A stretch of DNA of 5,697 nt from WOZL01 sp041678645 (GCA_041678645.1 JBAYNT010000039.1:1-5697), one strand, 5' to 3'. Numbered from the stretch's first letter, positions 1 to 5,622 are shown. Notes: generated from the sequence alone by a model not told the origin. Made by a program: numbers and translations.

Positions 1-369
1 AATGGTAATATATTATTAGGTAGATATTTTGATTGTTATAAAGAAAGTCAAGGTTATCCAAATCATTTACAATTGACTGTATATAATGTTTATACAAATG
101 CTAGAATAGATATACCTAACTTAGACACATTAATTAATACTATTTCCCCAAGCGATTATGTACAATGCACGTATGAACTATCTTCTGACGGAAATTATAT
201 TATAGTTGGGGCTAGTGTAAAACTTACAACATTAGGAATGTATAAACTATTATACATAAAAGTAAATATAAAAGATTTATCTTCACCTAGTGTAGAAGAC
301 TATGATATACATCCTAAACATTCATTATTAAATCATTGGCTTTGTCCAATGGTTGCAACAAATTTTTAA
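1..369 (+). CDS. 3' end of an unrecognised phage protein (5' truncated by window)
   Basis: The frame is open from base 1 to a TAA at 367-369, so this is the last 122 residues of a longer protein. A TTG at 73 could be read as a start, but the frame runs through it without a stop and there is no reason to choose it. The fragment alternates polar and hydrophobic residues (for example LQLTVYNVY, NYIIVGASVKL and LLYIKVNIKDL), which suggests a beta-rich fold. It has no transmembrane segment and no motif that I recognise. It ends 2 nt before the tail fibre start, so it is very probably co-transcribed and translated with the fibre. From that position it could be a baseplate, fibre-attachment or other tail-structural protein, but this is inference from neighbourhood only. 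Confidence 0.8.
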   Translation, partial: NGNILLGRYFDCYKESQGYPNHLQLTVYNVYTNARIDIPNLDTLINTISPSDYVQCTYELSSDGNYIIVGASVKLTTLGMYKLLYIKVNIKDLSSPSVEDYDIHPKHSLLNHWLCPMVATNF

Positions 370-374
370 TTATG
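367..374 (+). promoter_or_regulatory. TAATTATG stop/start junction (decides fibre start)
   Basis: The TAA of the upstream gene, two T residues and the ATG of the fibre gene form the octamer TAATTATG. The same octamer recurs at two other gene junctions in the window. No purine-rich Shine-Dalgarno sequence precedes it; the upstream context is A/T-rich with A at -3. This supports ATG 372 over the in-frame TTG at 336, which lies inside the upstream gene. Confidence 0.6.
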
Positions 375-2645
375 TATATACGAAACTTAATTGATATATT
401 AGATATAACGTCTACCAATTCAAGCGTTGGAGATAAAAGGTTATTGTCTAGAATAGGTACATCTAATTGGTTAGATGACATATCTGTGCATAGTAGTAGT
501 GATGTAACTGGTAGTAGTGATAGTGTTTTACTCACAGAAAAACATATAATTTCTTTACCAATATCTACGTTTACTAATGACTTAGGGTATTTAACTGGAA
601 CAAAAGTAACGTCGTTTAATACTAGAACAGGGGTAGTTGCTTTATCAAAGAGTGATGTAGAAGATGTATTAATTGGATTAATTACTTCTCATACTCATAA
701 CTATACTAATAATGCTGGTACAGTTACATCAATTGGTATATCTACTCCTACTGGATTTAGTGTTAGTGGGTCACCAATAACTTCTTCTGGAACAATAACT
801 ATATCATTTTCCACAGGTTATTCTCTACCTAGTAACATTAGCCAATCTAATTGGAATACTGCTTATGAATGGGGAGATCACTCTAGTGTAGGCTATTTAA
901 CCTCATATAGTGAAACTGACCCAGTATTTATTGCATCTGCTGCGTATAGCATTACTTCTACAAATATTACTAATTGGAACAGTGCGTATAGTTGGGGCAA
1001 TCATGCAAGTGTAGGGTATCTTACAAGTTATACAGAAACCGACCCTGTTTTTCAAATATCAGCAGCAGCTGGAATTACTACAACTAATATATCTAATTGG
1101 AATAGTGCGTACAGTTGGGGAGATCACAGTGAATTGTATTCTTTAGTTGGGCATAATCACGATGGTGAGTATGAACCCTTACTAATTAGAAATACTGCGT
1201 TTAATAAAAACTTTGGTACAACTGCTGATACAGTATCTGAAGGTGACCATACACATAGTGATTTACATTCACATACAAATAAGACGATATTGGATGGAAT
1301 TACCAGTACTGATGTAAGTAATTGGGATACTGCTTATGGATGGGGAGATCACAGTTTAGCTGGATATTTAACTACAGTAATTGCAGGTGGAACAGATGGA
1401 TATGTACAGTTTAACAACTTAAATTCATTAGCAGCAACTACTATATATTATAATAATGTAAATGGATATACAGGATTAAATACAACTTCCCCAGTGTCAT
1501 TGTTAGACGTTAGAGGAGATTTAACAATATCCAACGATGCAAGTGCTGTTTCTACATTTATGTCTTTACATTATGTTGCAAGTAATCTAAGTGGAACTAA
1601 ATTAGAATATGCAAAAGCATTGAGTATTGTAAGAGATGGTACAACTGATAGTGAGGATGGTGGATATATTATATATACTCGTAAAGGAGGTGCATTAACG
1701 TCTGATCTTTCTATATTAGATGGGATAATAAATATTAATAGGTTATCAATTAGTGATAATAATCCAATAACTTGGGATACTGGGGTAAACACTTATATAA
1801 AAGGATATATAACCGGTCTATTTGCAAACATTGATATATGTACTTATGGTGATATTAATTTACTGGTAGATGATCCGGATAGTTCGTTTAATATTGAAAT
1901 AGATAATGATATAGTTGCTGTATTTAATTCAAATGGATTAGGCATTGGATTAGCCCCCTCAATAGCTAATTCTATTTCAGCAAGTGGAACAATTACAGCA
2001 GGTACGTCATTAACTAGTAATGGCACACTAACGGTTAGTGGATTAACTACAGTAGGTGGGCATATATTACCTAGCACTACCGATAGTTATACACTTGGAT
2101 CAAGTACATATAAATTTCACGATCTGTGGTTATCAACAGATATATTTATAGGAGATTCCTTATACTTTAATAATTCATCTTCGCCAAGTAGAATATATCA
2201 AAGTGAAGGTGAAGATATTGAAATTTATTCTAATGGTGGTACAGTAAAGATAAATAAAGCAGTTAATATACAATTAAGTACAATTGGTGGTACTTTAGAA
2301 GTAGGAACATCTTATGAATCAGTAGCACAGTTTAATATATCTCCTGATATGGCTGGGTTAAGATTAATTGGAATGTATATTAAATGCAAACGTAATGAAG
2401 AATATACATTATATATTGATGTATGCAGTACACCAGGAGAAGCATCTAGCGAATCTCACACTTCCTTGTTTACTACTGTTCCAGCATACGCAACTACAGG
2501 TAATATGTTACGTTATTTCAATGGAGTTAATTCTTCCACTAATGTGTTATCTGATAGAGATATTATATCTATATTTTGTAAGTATGGTTCTGTACCAACT
2601 GAATATGCAACTGACGTAGTAGTAACTTTAATATTTGATATATAA
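372..2645 (+). CDS. Phage tail fibre / receptor-binding protein, repeat-containing, 757 aa
   Basis: This is a probable trimeric tail fibre that binds the host surface. Start ATG 372 is chosen because it directly follows the upstream stop. In order: a short N-terminus (1-40); a Ser-rich linker (about 41-51); an ISTFTNDLGYLTG motif (64-76); VTSFNTRTGVVALSKSDVE (79-97), a common phage-fibre motif; an HTH box (107-109); a GTVTSIGIS...GSPITSSGTI segment (about 116-150); 41-aa NWN.AY.WGDHS repeats from residue 160; HNHDGEY and HTHSDLHSH boxes (261-301); a fourth partial repeat (about 310-335); TTSPVSLLDVRGD (about 372-384); an HILPSTTDSYTLGSSTYKFH module (564 on); and a beta-rich C-terminus (about 640-757). 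I see no S74-type chaperone signature. The motifs are known from fibres of Bacteroidota phages; the receptor and attachment point are unknown. An in-frame TTG at 336 would add 12 residues but is unlikely. Confidence 0.9.
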   Translation: MYIRNLIDILDITSTNSSVGDKRLLSRIGTSNWLDDISVHSSSDVTGSSDSVLLTEKHIISLPISTFTNDLGYLTGTKVTSFNTRTGVVALSKSDVEDVLIGLITSHTHNYTNNAGTVTSIGISTPTGFSVSGSPITSSGTITISFSTGYSLPSNISQSNWNTAYEWGDHSSVGYLTSYSETDPVFIASAAYSITSTNITNWNSAYSWGNHASVGYLTSYTETDPVFQISAAAGITTTNISNWNSAYSWGDHSELYSLVGHNHDGEYEPLLIRNTAFNKNFGTTADTVSEGDHTHSDLHSHTNKTILDGITSTDVSNWDTAYGWGDHSLAGYLTTVIAGGTDGYVQFNNLNSLAATTIYYNNVNGYTGLNTTSPVSLLDVRGDLTISNDASAVSTFMSLHYVASNLSGTKLEYAKALSIVRDGTTDSEDGGYIIYTRKGGALTSDLSILDGIININRLSISDNNPITWDTGVNTYIKGYITGLFANIDICTYGDINLLVDDPDSSFNIEIDNDIVAVFNSNGLGIGLAPSIANSISASGTITAGTSLTSNGTLTVSGLTTVGGHILPSTTDSYTLGSSTYKFHDLWLSTDIFIGDSLYFNNSSSPSRIYQSEGEDIEIYSNGGTVKINKAVNIQLSTIGGTLEVGTSYESVAQFNISPDMAGLRLIGMYIKCKRNEEYTLYIDVCSTPGEASSESHTSLFTTVPAYATTGNMLRYFNGVNSSTNVLSDRDIISIFCKYGSVPTEYATDVVVTLIFDI
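494..521 (+). repeat. Short direct repeat TAGTAGTGAT x2 in Ser-rich linker
   Basis: TAGTAGTGAT occurs at 494-503 and 512-521, 18 nt apart and in the fibre reading frame. It encodes a Ser/Asp/Gly linker (SSSDVTGSSDS) between the N-terminal part and the fibre body. It is a simple low-complexity linker and a possible site of slippage; no other role is evident. Confidence 0.6.
849..1130 (+). repeat. Tandem 123-nt (41-aa) tail-fibre repeats, two full copies and a partial third
   Basis: Copies start at the Asn-Trp codons at 849, 972 and 1095, exactly 123 nt apart. The shared pattern is NWN(T/S)AY(E/S)WG(D/N)H followed in the first two copies by (S/A)SVGYLTSY(S/T)ETDPVF, then an Ala-rich stretch and an I-T-(S/T)-T-N linker. 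The third copy stops after WGDHS and passes into the HNHDG module. Synonymous codons differ strongly between copies 1 and 2 (for example GGC/GGG, TTA/CTT, ACC/ACA and TCA/AGT within VGYLTS), so the duplication is old and the amino-acid pattern is under selection. The repeats probably form the trimeric shaft. Confidence 0.9.
1149..1274 (+). other. His-x-His boxes in the fibre shaft (possible metal-binding sites)
   Basis: Three HxH boxes lie here: HNH within GHNHDGEYEP (codons 1152-1160), HTH (1248-1256) and HSH (1266-1274). A fourth, HTH, lies upstream at 690-698. In T4 gp37, HxH motifs from three chains coordinate iron along the fibre axis, and 'GHNHDG.Y' is common in phage fibres. Metal binding here is an inference by analogy. 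The segment interrupts the 41-aa repeats, so the third and fourth repeats are 225 nt apart. Confidence 0.55.
1299..1376 (+). repeat. Fourth, detached copy of the NW..AY.WGDHS repeat
   Basis: The codons from 1299 encode ITSTDVSNWDTAYGWGDHS followed by LAGYLTT, matching the linker plus the first ~20 residues of the upstream 41-aa repeats. It lacks the ETDPVF half. Its Asn-Trp codons (1320) are 225 nt after those of copy 3, separated by the His-x-His module. Confidence 0.85.
2061..2150 (+). other. Fibre C-terminal 'HILPSTTDSYTLGSS' module
   Basis: Fibre residues from about 564 match the pattern HILP(S)(T)..YxLGSS...(F/W)xDLW(L/V)S, which is widespread in phage tail-fibre C-terminal regions where it often precedes a receptor-binding tip or an intramolecular chaperone. 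Here about 165 residues follow, with no recognisable S74 peptidase motif, so the tip may be an uncleaved receptor-binding head. The motif match is seen; the role is by family analogy. Confidence 0.55.
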
Positions 2646-2650
2646 TTATG
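2643..2650 (+). promoter_or_regulatory. TAATTATG stop/start junction
   Basis: The fibre stop TAA (2643-2645), TT and the ATG (2648) of the propeller-like gene form the same octamer as at 367-374. There is no Shine-Dalgarno sequence. The 2-nt spacing suggests that ribosomes terminating on the fibre gene re-initiate here. Confidence 0.6.
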
Positions 2651-3466
2651 TGGGATTTAACAACAGCAACTGCAACATATAACTATAATTTAGGATTTAG
2701 TCCTTATGGTTTAGGGTTTAATTCAAGTGGTAATATAATGTATGTAAGTCTTGCTTCTTATATAAAACAATACGATTTAAGTACTCCATGGGATTTATCA
2801 ACTGCTACATATAATTGGAAGCAAGTAAATTCAGGTACGACTTTTGTATGTGATCTGTATTTATTTGACAGTGATAAATACATGTATACTTTAACTGAAA
2901 TTAGTGGTATTAGATATATAATAAAATTTAAATTTGGCACGGTAGGTGACATTACTACAATTACAGAAGATTCTAAAGTATCCGTTGATGGAATAGATAT
3001 AGGTGCTAATGGATTTCATATAGAAAGTGATCTATCTAAAGTTTATATAACTGGTTCGGTATCAGATAAAATAACTAAAATAGAATTTAATACTAATGGT
3101 GATTTAAGTACATTAGATTTTACTAATAAACAACAAGTTGCAACTGGCTATGCGTACAGTGGAGGTTTGTATATAGGTAACAGTGGTCAAAATTTATACA
3201 TAGGTAGAACTATCGTAAGTGATAGATTATATCAACGTAATATGACAACTTCACATGATTTAAGTACTTTAGGTGGAACATATACAACGTTATTAGTGGG
3301 ACAACAAATTTATGGAATAATGTTTAAACCTGATGGAACTAAGATGTATTTAGCAGATTATGATGCAAGTTATATAAGAGAGTACGAGTGGATTACTGTA
3401 CATGAAAGACCTGCTACTAAACCAGCAGATGAAACAAAATTTATACCATACATTATAAACACTTAA
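2648..3466 (+). CDS. Repeat protein, probable beta-propeller virion/adhesion protein, 272 aa
   Basis: Five repeats of ~46-52 residues are anchored by Asp-(Leu/Ile)-(Ser/Thr)-Thr: DLTT at 3, DLST at 49, DITT at 101, DLST at 152 and DLST at 204. Each continues as a strand-rich unit with 'gl.F..dG..mYv' and 'i.(q/k)ydLst' patterns, clearest in residues 2-47 (IKQYDLSTPWDLST) and 204-248 (GIMFKPDGTKMYLADY). Such YDLSTPWDLSTA repeats are known from phage and bacterial proteins and resemble blades of a WD40/NHL/YVTN-type propeller. A non-repetitive Pro/Lys-containing tail (about 249-272) could be an anchoring or assembly segment. There is no signal peptide or membrane helix. Its place directly after the fibre suggests a fibre-tip, accessory adhesion or tail decoration protein, possibly binding glycans. 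The repeats are certain, the fold is likely and the function is inferred. Confidence 0.8.
   Translation: MWDLTTATATYNYNLGFSPYGLGFNSSGNIMYVSLASYIKQYDLSTPWDLSTATYNWKQVNSGTTFVCDLYLFDSDKYMYTLTEISGIRYIIKFKFGTVGDITTITEDSKVSVDGIDIGANGFHIESDLSKVYITGSVSDKITKIEFNTNGDLSTLDFTNKQQVATGYAYSGGLYIGNSGQNLYIGRTIVSDRLYQRNMTTSHDLSTLGGTYTTLLVGQQIYGIMFKPDGTKMYLADYDASYIREYEWITVHERPATKPADETKFIPYIINT
2651..3391 (+). repeat. Five degenerate DLST repeats (~50 aa each)
   Basis: The repeat anchors fall at residues 3, 49, 101, 152 and 204, a spacing of 46, 52, 51 and 52. Nucleotide identity between units is low, so this is a protein-level repeat rather than a recent DNA duplication. The end of each unit supplies the start of the next (YDLSTP followed by WDLSTA), consistent with propeller blades closed by a shared strand. 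Confidence 0.75.
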
Positions 3467-3477
3467 AATTAAATAAT

Positions 3478-3738
3478 ATGCACGACAACGCAATTAATAC
3501 AACAAATGCAAAAGTACAACAATGTATTGATTTATATGATCACCTTATGAGCAAAGTAACTGATTTAGAAAACTATTATTTTGCGTGTGGTGTGTCTTTA
3601 GTAGAAGATACTGTTGATGTAGGGCAAGGAGTAACATTTGGTGATTTAAGAAATGCAATTACTTCATTGATTGCAATTAGAGATTTAGGTATATCAAATG
3701 GTAGAGCGCACTTAACCAATCTTTATAAAACTAGATAA
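3478..3738 (+). CDS. Small uncharacterised phage protein, 86 aa
   Basis: Not recognised. The start is ATG 3478, 11 nt after the propeller gene, in the context TAATATG with A at -3 and no Shine-Dalgarno sequence. The first half (about 8-36) looks helical with heptad-like hydrophobics (VQQCIDLYDHLMSKVTDLENYY in two overlapping helices), and a second helix covers about 55-70 (FGDLRNAITSLIAIRDLG). It has two Cys (16 and 37), no signal peptide and no transmembrane segment. It sits between two probable virion genes and could be a small structural, chaperone or assembly protein. The gene call is supported by tight packing with its neighbours, and it ends 2 nt before the next ATG. Confidence 0.8.
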   Translation: MHDNAINTTNAKVQQCIDLYDHLMSKVTDLENYYFACGVSLVEDTVDVGQGVTFGDLRNAITSLIAIRDLGISNGRAHLTNLYKTR

Positions 3739-3743
3739 TTATG
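3736..3743 (+). promoter_or_regulatory. TAATTATG stop/start junction
   Basis: This is the third occurrence of the identical octamer joining a TAA stop (3736-3738) to the next ATG (3741). No Shine-Dalgarno sequence is present. Its recurrence at three of the junctions in 5.7 kb suggests a preferred initiation context in this genome. Confidence 0.6.
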
Positions 3744-4739
3744 TTTAATAGTAATGTAACCTATACTTACAATTATTGGAATGTAGATTTAAAATATATG
3801 GCACAACATGGTCATAATGATTTAGGTATAGGGGATGGTTTGTATAGAACTTCACTTGCATACATTGCATACGGTGATAGCAAACTAATGGAGGGCATTT
3901 TTTCTTCCTTCCGGGAATTTGGAATGATTAATAAAAAGGCTATGTATGTGCAAGGAGCAAGAGCACCATTTAGATATAGAGAAGATGATTTTTCTAGAGA
4001 TCAATTTATATTAGCGGTTAGTGCATTATACATTAAAGGTAATACAGATAAATTGAATTATATTATAGATAGAATACCGTATAGATTAAGTAGACGATTC
4101 AGAATGACCCCTACTCTATGGTTTTGGAGTAAAGGTATTTCAGGTAAAAATAAACGAGTTAACTTGTTTATTTATAATTTATTAGAAACAATAACTCAGT
4201 TACCTATAATTGCTATATCGAAATTAGCAAGTAGATTAATTGGGCTTAATGTAAGTTATAGTATAGAGGAATTATTATCTATTGACCCTAGTATTCCATA
4301 TTGGCATTTTGATACAATTAATAAACAATGGATATGGAAAACTGAGCCTTCTAGTATAATGACGTTATCACATAAATTTTATAATGAACATTTAATGAAA
4401 TTGAATACAAGGTGGTGGTATAAATTAGTCAATGCTTTCATTACTCCATCTTATTCTATTTTTTTAAGTTCTATTATGGCATACTGTGGAGGTAGTAAAC
4501 TAACACGTAATTTATTATTACGCAATGTTAGTGAATATAATACACTAATTAGATTGTTATTAAAAGATCGTAATTTTGATGTAAATAAATCATTGTCTAT
4601 GTATACCCCATGTACAGGTATGATATGGGCAGATGAGTTTAATGGAACATCAATGAAGTATAGATTAACTGAAAAAGAAAGTGAGTATAATGATATATCG
4701 TATGATATAGTAAAACAACTAGCAAATGATAAATTATAG
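3741..4739 (+). CDS. Uncharacterised 332-aa phage protein with enzyme-like motifs
   Basis: I do not recognise a named family. Visible motifs are HGHND (23-27), GDGLYRTSLAYIAYGD (31-46), a basic/aromatic stretch (70-80), EDDFSRDQ (81-88), a Trp-rich segment (WHFDTINKQWIWK, about 188-200) and CTGMIWADEFNGTS (291-304). Clustered charged and invariant-looking residues (His, Asp, Arg) among predicted helices, with GDG and SRDQ loops, resemble the layout of alpha/alpha-barrel glycosidases or lyases, but no assigned catalytic set can be named. An alternative is a purely structural tail or appendage protein. Residues about 145-175 are hydrophobic, but a transmembrane helix is not convincing. The start is ATG 3741, 2 nt after the upstream stop. 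It ends with TAG at 4737-4739 inside the next gene. Its place after two adhesion-type genes makes a glycan-acting or depolymerase role worth testing. The gene is certain; the function is unknown. Confidence 0.85.
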   Translation: MFNSNVTYTYNYWNVDLKYMAQHGHNDLGIGDGLYRTSLAYIAYGDSKLMEGIFSSFREFGMINKKAMYVQGARAPFRYREDDFSRDQFILAVSALYIKGNTDKLNYIIDRIPYRLSRRFRMTPTLWFWSKGISGKNKRVNLFIYNLLETITQLPIIAISKLASRLIGLNVSYSIEELLSIDPSIPYWHFDTINKQWIWKTEPSSIMTLSHKFYNEHLMKLNTRWWYKLVNAFITPSYSIFLSSIMAYCGGSKLTRNLLLRNVSEYNTLIRLLLKDRNFDVNKSLSMYTPCTGMIWADEFNGTSMKYRLTEKESEYNDISYDIVKQLANDKL

Positions 4740-4923
4740 AAAGAAACGTCATAGATTCAAATTGAAATTAAGTAAAGCAGTACCTTTATTTAATGAGGTT
4801 AATAAAGATAAGTTAAAAGATGATTTTTTATCTATGAAGTCAGATGAACCAATGAAGAATGAAACTATTGAAAAGTTAAATAATGGTATGCAAAAACAAA
4901 TTAACAAGTCACTTAAAAAGTAG
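4726..4923 (+). CDS. Small Lys-rich protein overlapping the upstream gene, 65 aa
   Basis: Not recognised. ATG 4726 lies 14 nt inside the end of the 332-aa gene in a different frame, so initiation is probably coupled to termination upstream. The N-terminus is strongly basic (RKKRHRFKLKLSK, residues 5-17). The rest is a charged, probably helical or coiled-coil stretch with alternating Lys and Glu/Asp, ending in KKSLKK-like basic residues. There are no hydrophobic segments long enough for a membrane. Such small basic, helical proteins in phage late operons may be assembly, scaffold-like or nucleic-acid-associated proteins, which is speculation. It ends in TAG at 4921-4923, and the frame stays open past that codon to TGA at 4981-4983. 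Confidence 0.7.
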   Translation: MINYRKKRHRFKLKLSKAVPLFNEVNKDKLKDDFLSMKSDEPMKNETIEKLNNGMQKQINKSLKK

Positions 4924-4979
4924 TATTTTATTACTATTCACCTTAAACCAAGTATTATTAACATTAACTATATTGTAGA
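4924..4979 (+). other. 56-nt intergenic gap, open in the frame of the upstream gene
   Basis: This is the largest internal spacer in the window. I see no convincing hairpin terminator and no good Bacteroidota promoter (a TTTG-type -7 element is absent). In the frame of the 65-aa gene it contains no stop between the TAG at 4921 and the TGA at 4981, which overlaps the next ATG as ATGA. It would encode 19 hydrophobic-leaning residues if TAG were read through. It may also simply be a leader for the next gene. Confidence 0.5.
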
Positions 4980-5234
4980 ATGACAGATACACCTAAAAAT
5001 GAAAAACCTAATAAAATAGGTAAACTACTTAAAAACATTTGGAACTTTTTAGATGGGCATAAAACAAAGATTGGTACAGCTATATACTTTGCCAATGAGT
5101 TATTTGGAGATAAATTACCCCCTACATTAAATGTTATTTTAAAGACAACGTCTGAAATAGTAATTGCTTTAGGGTGGGTACATTATATGTACAAAGGGAA
5201 AAATAATATAAATAAACTAATTAAACGAAAGTAA
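4980..5234 (+). CDS. Small probable membrane-associated protein, holin-like candidate, 84 aa
   Basis: The start is ATG 4980, with an in-frame stop at 4965-4967 upstream and no Shine-Dalgarno sequence. The N-terminus is charged and polar (1-18), followed by a helix with FLDGHKTKIGTAIYFANELFG (about 23-43), a LPP turn (46-48) and a hydrophobic segment about 49-72 (TLNVILKTTSEIVIALGWVHYMY) ended by a Lys/Asn-rich tail (KGKNNINKLIKRK). Short proteins with 'fLDG(K/H)KTkIG' and a C-terminal hydrophobic helix plus basic tail occur near lysis or tail genes of phages and are often labelled holin-like or hypothetical membrane proteins; that is recollection of a pattern, not a family hit. Size and a basic C-terminus fit a small holin with one or two membrane segments. 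No endolysin is in view to support the role, so it could also be a virion membrane-interacting protein. Confidence 0.75.
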   Translation: MTDTPKNEKPNKIGKLLKNIWNFLDGHKTKIGTAIYFANELFGDKLPPTLNVILKTTSEIVIALGWVHYMYKGKNNINKLIKRK

Positions 5235-5235
5235 T

Positions 5236-5622
5236 ATGGCAAATTTTAGTAATGATGCAATGGATAGCATGGTTAGCTATTTAGATCATGTTGTAAAAGC
5301 AGGAATAGCAGAACCTATTGATGGGTTAGTATTTAGGTTTATACTTAAATTTATTGATAGTAAACTTATTTCTAAGCTACCAGAAGAAGATGTTGTTCAA
5401 CTTAATCAATCTATAGTAAATATATTTGATGATAATGTAATTACTGTAGATGAGCTAGAAACTGAAGTTACAACATTATCTCTTATCTTAAGTAAATACA
5501 TTAAAACTCCATTGGTAGATAATACGCCAGAAGAAAGTGCTATTATTGAAGGTGTGTTATTAATTATTATTAAGTCAGTAGAACTTATTATTGAAAAAGC
5601 AAAGTCTTCAAAGGCAAAATAA
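5236..5622 (+). CDS. Helical uncharacterised phage protein, 128 aa
   Basis: Not recognised. The start is ATG 5236, 1 nt after the upstream stop (TAATATG). It is predicted all-helical: about 5-22, then GIAEPIDGLVFRFILKFI (23-40), 51-64, 74-90 and a hydrophobic amphipathic C-terminal helix 98-122 (ESAIIEGVLLIIIKSVELIIEKAK). The segment NIFDDNVITVDELE (62-75) resembles an EF-hand loop, with N62, D66 and E73 at ligand positions 1, 5 and 12, but F64 occupies position 3 and N67 replaces the central Gly, so calcium binding is doubtful. There is no signal peptide, and the C-terminal helix (about 104-118) could touch a membrane. It pairs tightly with the holin-like gene, so the two may act together in lysis or membrane contact, by position only. 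It ends in Lys/Ser-rich KAKSSKAK. Confidence 0.8.
   Translation: MANFSNDAMDSMVSYLDHVVKAGIAEPIDGLVFRFILKFIDSKLISKLPEEDVVQLNQSIVNIFDDNVITVDELETEVTTLSLILSKYIKTPLVDNTPEESAIIEGVLLIIIKSVELIIEKAKSSKAK

Noticed and set aside
73..369. TTG start at 73 giving a complete 98-aa protein
   Set aside because: The same frame is open back to base 1, so the gene enters from outside the window. TTG 73 has no supporting context.
336..371. TTG 336 as the start of the tail fibre
   Set aside because: It lies inside the upstream gene. ATG 372 directly after that gene's TAA has the same TAATTATG context as two other starts.
314..535. Minus-strand open frame across the fibre start
   Set aside because: It overlaps two well-supported plus-strand genes, and its translation has no family-like pattern, so it is a shadow frame.
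849..1130. Diversity-generating retroelement variable region
   Set aside because: The repeat copies differ mostly at synonymous sites and not in an adenine-biased pattern, and no reverse transcriptase or template repeat is in the window.
849..1130. CRISPR-like array
   Set aside because: The 123-nt periodic units are coding, in frame and degenerate at the DNA level, with no short identical repeats and unique spacers.
1571..2077. Minus-strand open frames at 1571-1792 and 1844-2077
   Set aside because: Both lie wholly inside the fibre gene and are explained by its composition.
2368..2619. Plus-strand 83-codon frame inside the fibre C-terminus
   Set aside because: It is fully contained in the fibre in another frame, its translation is Leu/Tyr/Cys-rich and shadow-like, and it has no start context.
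2758..2952. Minus-strand frame inside the propeller-like gene
   Set aside because: It is fully contained in a repeat protein gene, with no independent support.
4924..4979. Rho-independent terminator or promoter in the 56-nt gap
   Set aside because: No stable hairpin with a T-tract and no Bacteroidota-type TAnnTTTG element with a -33 partner could be found by eye.
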